NCBI RefSeq assembly: GCF_949987535.1 | Contig: NC_080081.1 | Coordinates: 48,272,973-48,336,972, forward strand | Source: Balaenoptera acutorostrata | Lineage: Eukaryota > Chordata > Mammalia > Artiodactyla > Balaenopteridae | DNA: 64,000 nt | Direction: 5' to 3' | Shown here: positions 60,001 through 64,000 of the stretch, one piece after another | Layout: every line of letters starts with the position of its first letter | Numbering within the stretch: position 1 is the stretch's first letter | Notes under the pieces: model-generated | What the model saw: the letters and a program-made list of their open reading frames with translations, nothing else | Told to the model about the DNA's origin: nothing | Databases searched by the model: none | Program-made: the position numbers and the translations under genes

Positions 60001-60709
60001 AGATTAGTATGGAAAAGATAATGAACGTATCCTGTGTGTCTCCAGAGGATAGAGCAGGAGCCAACAGCCTATATGGAAAAGTATTTTAACCATAGAGCTG
60101 CCCAGTGAGAGGCTATCCTTCAAGGTTATGAAGTCATCGAGACTTAGAATTCAAACAAGTCCTTGTGAGGGGCATTGGAGGTCATCTAATTCAAACCCCT
60201 TGTGTGAGGGATGAACGGACTTGCTCCCCCATCGGAGCCCCTGTCTCCTTGCTCTTTGTACCCCCCGCCCTTATCACACAGCCTCCTTCACCAAGTTACT
60301 TCAGCAAGCAAAGGCCAGTAGAGAGGTTTGATTGGGAGGTAATGAAGGAATCTATTACTCAGGTAGAAGGTTAGCATATATGAGCCCTGGAGGATTTTAT
60401 CACTCTCAGAATCTGTGTCCTGTGACTTTATGAAATCATAAGTGGGCACCGTAGCCTTGGGCTTATCGCCTTCGAGCCATCACACACTCTGCTTGCTTAT
60501 CTGAGGGTCATAATAACTGTCCTGGTTTATTCATGTACCTGCACCAGGTCTTGCAACTGAAATAAATCAGCCCTATCCTAGAAAGAAGGGGTCTGGAAAG
60601 GCAAAAAGCCTAGTGGGAAAGCATAGCTGCTAAGGATCTGGGCTGGTGTGCTGCCTTGGTCTGAGCAATAGAGCAGCTCATTCCCAGCATGTGGAAAACA
60701 TTAATGTGG
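57079..60709. other. Mostly unique sequence, no gene supported
   Basis: T-run at about 57226-57237. C-run of 13 bases at 59465-59477. The minus-strand frames at 59028-59363 and 59709-60000 lack any motif or splice context. 60165-60230 resembles part of an old MIR3/L3-like repeat (ggaggtcatctaattcaaac), too short to call. Confidence 0.45.
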
Positions 60710-60930
60710 GGTAAGCACTGTTCCAAGCATGTTATGTGTCTTATCTCACTCTATGTGTGTAACAGCCTCATGAAGAAGAGTTGCTTTTAGAGCCCATTTT
60801 ACCAGTGAATGAGTAGAGAAGTTAAATAATTTATCCATGGTCATCAGCCAGTAAGGATTGAACTCAGAATTAAAATCTAAGCATTCCAAAACTCCAGACC
60901 CTGTGATCTTAAGCTATACTGTCTCCTTTT
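60710..60930 (-). repeat. MIR SINE, antisense
   Basis: gtaagcactgttccaagcat, gtcttatctcactctatgtg, agcccattttaccagtgaat, aatttatccatggtcatcag and ctatactgtctcc are the reverse of a near full-length MIR. Confidence 0.82.
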
Positions 60931-63104
60931 GCGATTCTAAAATGCCTTCTAGAAAAACAGTGGAGATGTAAGACTCAAACACCCTGCCTGCTCCATGTTT
61001 TGCAGACAGTTTTGTAGTTGCCCTTAGAGATGACTCACCACTCAGCTTCATTATTTTGTTTCAAAATGCTATGATTTCCCAGAATCTCCTATACCTATAT
61101 ATCAAAGATGAAAATAGATAATTTTATAAAATATTTTCTCATTTGAATTCCTGTCATCAATGCTTCTCTTTGAGTACAGTATTGTCAAATAATCACACAT
61201 AAGGCGACTAAGTTTAAACATGAACATTTGCTGCCATTGTTGGTCAAAGACAGAAATGTTGGGTCCTCTGAGGTTGGTTGACTTTGCAGACACTGCTCCC
61301 ACTAGGAATGCTTTTCCTGCACAGATGAACAGCTTGTCAAGCCCTCCGTGTTTTGAAGACTCGTGAGATTTCTTTTAGTATGGTATGTACAAAAGATGAG
61401 TTCTTCCCAAACCGTTAGCCTCTCAGCAAAATAACAATGTACATCATTTTTGTTTTTCCCTTGCCTTCCTTTTTCCTTTCTGAATTTAGGGGGAAATGGA
61501 AGTACAATACACAAGTTGTAACTTTGATAAGACTTATTTTTTGCCAAAACAATCACTTTGTTTAAAATAGGCCTTTTAATAATATCTGGAAAATTGAGTA
61601 CATTTGAGCTTGGAGTTTTTTAAAAAATAAATTCAAAATGTGTAAAGTTTTTAAAGTTTTCAGTCCACTCATCAAGGTATTTCTCATACCTTTGATTAGT
61701 AGTAAGCTGTGCATTTTGGATTAACATTTTTTGAGAGATTTCTGAATTCCATTATTTGGATGAGCAGCAATTTATGTTCCAATCATACTGAAGGTAAGAG
61801 ATTTATTGTACATGAACTGAACTGGGTATTGGCCTCCCATAAGTATGCTTTTTCCATTCTATAGTCAGCAATACTAACAAATAAATAATTGAATTTTTAA
61901 AAGACAACTTAAATGAAAAGCAAACTTGCCTGTTATTACTAAAACATTCCAGTATAAAGTTTCTATCTGTCCATTCTTTTTGTTCCCAAATTTAATCCTT
62001 TAAAGTTAAAAGTTGCTGACATTATCCTTACACACAAATCTAGCGGCATACGTCTCCAGTATCTGACTTGCTTACAGAAAACAAGCTCTATGTTTTGTTA
62101 ATTACCACATCTTCAGTGTCCTGCATGATACCATAAAGCTTAATAAAATTTACTTCAATTGTGTTGCAAATAATTAATGAACAATTCATTTAATGAAAGA
62201 AGACTGAAGGATCTGTTAGAGAATGATCTTGGTTTATTCTTGGACAACTCTGACCGTTTTGCTAAAGTCCAGCTATGCATATAAAATATCAATTAGATGC
62301 AAGAGCCAATCATAAGCTGTTCAGATATCAGTCCTTACCATAAACCCACTCATTCAATAATGCCAGGGACTCTGCTAAAAACGGGATATAAGGCTCAAGA
62401 AACAGACCCTCTGCCATTGAGGGGTGTATAAGTCACCAAGGAAGACAGAGTAAGTGTGCTTGGTCTAGGAAACAGGCTTTAGGACAATGGGAGGCTAACT
62501 GTGTTGAAGGGGGGTCAGGGAAGCTCTCCTGGGTAGTGACTTAATTCACGTGGAGAGAATGGTAAACTAGGCAGGCAGAGAGAGCTCCAGGTAGAGGAAA
62601 CAATATAGACAGAGGCCCTGAAGATGGAAACAGCATGAAATTTTCATTTGGGGGCACAAAATAAGTCTGAGGTTGAGCGGCAGCTAACCAAGCCAGCATC
62701 CTACTTTGTCTATAACAACACACAGACATATATTTTTCTTGAACCATTAGAATTTTTTTTTAATTTGACAGGAGGTTGTATAAATTTTGTTAAGCCCCTA
62801 CAAAAGGAAAATAACTAACAATTACTCATGCCATCAAACATCCTAAATTTTGTTTCATCTTCATAAAAGCAAAATCTAACTAAATTAGGAGGCTTCAAAT
62901 TTTTATTAATTTTACATGCATCAAGATTTATATTTGAGGTATTCCAAGGTGAACATCTGTTACTGTATTAATTATGGCAAAAAATTAGTCTGTACTAAAT
63001 TATCTTGGTATTTAAGGCAAGCATATCACCTTCCTACCTGATACATTTTCAGTATATGCTTTCATGTGTTTATTTTAGAAAATAACTATAGCGTTTGAGA
63101 TTGT
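60931..63104. other. Unique AT-rich sequence, no gene seen
   Basis: No repeat recognised with confidence; short open frames on the minus strand (61102-61302, 61302-61556, 62541-62747) unsupported. Confidence 0.5.
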
Positions 63105-63478
63105 CTGTCACTCTAATTTTTTTTTAATTAATTTATTTTATTTATTTATTATTTTTGGCTGTGTTGGGTCTTTGTTGCCACACGCGGGCTTTCTCTAGTT
63201 GTGGCAAGCGGGAGCTACTCTTCGTTGCAGTGCGCGGGCTTCACATTGCGGTGGCTTCTCTTGTTGCAGAGCACAGGCTCTAGGCACACAGGCTTCAGTA
63301 GTTGTGGCACGTGGGCTCTAGAGCGCGGGCTCAGTAGTTGTGGTGCCTGGGCTTAGTTGCTCCGCGGCATGTGGGATCTTCCCGGACCAGGGCTCGAACC
63401 CGTGTCCCTTGCATTGGCAGGCTGATTCTTAACCACGAGCCAAGGAAGTGACAGGGAAGCCCTGTCACTCTAATTTTT
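63105..63478 (-). repeat. Long CHR-type SINE, antisense, altered head, with TSD
   Basis: TSD ctgtcactctaattttt at 63105-63121 and 63462-63478. The tail is AT-rich to about 63155. The body has ggctgtgttgggtctttgtt, ctctagttgtggcaagcggg and ctctagagcgcgggctcagt. The usual head end (ccactgcgccaccagggaag) is replaced by ccacgagccaaggaagtgacagggaag (read in pieces): about nine bases have been changed or inserted before the conserved terminus. Confidence 0.93.
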
Positions 63479-63627
63479 AACACTACTGGTACATGCCATT
63501 AGATCACCCACATCACTGTGGGACATACATTCTTTAGAAATGATGGGGAGAAAATAAGAATATGTAGAAATAAGCATCTTGTCTGATTTTTCAGAGAACT
63601 GAAAAAAAATTTTTTTTTTCTCCATAG

Positions 63628-63810
63628 ATGCGTACTTTTCTGACAAATGCTAACAGTGGTGTCTTATCTAAGATCCATGCAGGCAAGGCTGTATCCACTA
63701 GGGAGCTTCCCAAAGACAGTCATTTTCGAACAATAGAACAGCAATGCACAGATCAGCCAACTAATTTATGCTTCATCAATTTTACACACCCAGAAAGCAT
63801 GAAACTTTAA
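63628..63810 (+). CDS. Weak candidate terminal exon, unidentified
   Basis: A long polypyrimidine tract and acceptor (tttttttttctccatag, AG at 63626-63627) are followed at once by an open frame of 60 codons starting MRTFLTNANSGVLSKIH and ending PTNLCFINFTHPESMKL, then stop. AATAAA lies at 63830-63835, 20 bases after the stop. The layout mirrors the candidate at 53.0 kb and both are on the plus strand, so alternative last exons of one gene are possible. The frame is short, the family is unknown, and polypyrimidine-AG is common by chance. Low confidence. Confidence 0.25.
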   Translation: MRTFLTNANSGVLSKIHAGKAVSTRELPKDSHFRTIEQQCTDQPTNLCFINFTHPESMKL

Positions 63811-64000
63811 TATGATCTCACCAAAGTCAAATAAACCAAACAGAAGCTACCAAAACAGGCCTGACGCTTTTATCTAAACAAGCTTCTGTCGCGCGGCCTT
63901 GGAGAGCACAGTGTGTTCTGAAAGGGCAGGCCAGCCTTGCTCTTACACGCATGTTCTATTAGACGGCAGAGAACTACAGAGGACGCTCAGAGCAAAGTGT
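63811..64000. other. Right edge, no feature seen
   Basis: Slightly GC-richer than the average of the window (gtcgcgcggccttgg). No further repeat or exon called. Confidence 0.5.

Noticed and set aside
1..64000. Any new defence, mobile or metabolic gene system.
   Set aside because: The window is a gene-poor mammalian region. Apart from two unproven terminal exons, all long coding signals are explained by L1 elements or SINE/antisense shadows.

Overview
This is mammalian nuclear DNA, very probably from a whale or dolphin. Seven tRNA-derived SINEs (around 2.9, 9.4, 15.6, 23.4, 47.4, 56.8 and 63.1 kb) are of the cetacean/hippo (CHR) type: they have a head beginning gggcttccctggtggcgca, tRNA A- and B-box-like segments and a poly(A) tail. 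There is also a young-looking artiodactyl-type L1 lineage and a layer of old mammalian repeats (L2, L3/CR1, MIR, Tigger1, hAT-like MITEs). The window is AT-rich and gene-poor, with one 200-base assembly gap (15981-16180). No bacterial-type genes, CRISPR arrays, rRNA or functional tRNA genes were seen.

Layout. 0-15.5 kb is mostly unique sequence with scattered repeats: a deletion derivative of Tigger1 (4985-5457), one L1-driven insertion carrying two successive L1 3' ends (5834-6293), an L2 tail (9835-10505) and a long (TG)n(TA)n(CA)n tract (12418-12499). 16.2-20.6 kb is an L1 mosaic with inversion and a nested L1 insertion that seems to carry transduced DNA. 20.7-35.4 kb is unique sequence with L2 and MIR relics. 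35.4-41.4 kb is a near full-length L1 on the minus strand, with 5'UTR, ORF1, ORF2, 3' end and an 11-base target-site duplication (TSD). It is inactivated by frameshifts and stops. 42.5-44.4 kb is a second, 5'-inverted L1 that ends inside ORF2 just after an internal AATAAA. 44.4-64 kb is mostly unique, with MIRs, an LTR-like relic, three SINEs and two places that look like 3'-terminal exons.

Host genes. The best candidate is a terminal coding exon at 53005-53267 (+), with a good splice acceptor, 86 codons of open frame and a short 3'UTR with AATAAA. I could not identify the protein. A weaker candidate of the same design lies at 63628-63810 (+). The rest of the window looks intronic or intergenic. 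The clearest coding content is retrotransposon-derived: L1 ORF1 (coiled coil plus RRM) and ORF2 (endonuclease, reverse transcriptase, Cys-rich tail), all broken.

I found no convincing new biological system. The points most worth checking are the unidentified terminal exon, the prematurely polyadenylated inverted L1, the L1 insertions that appear to carry 3' transductions, and a 65-base direct repeat around an L1 fragment.
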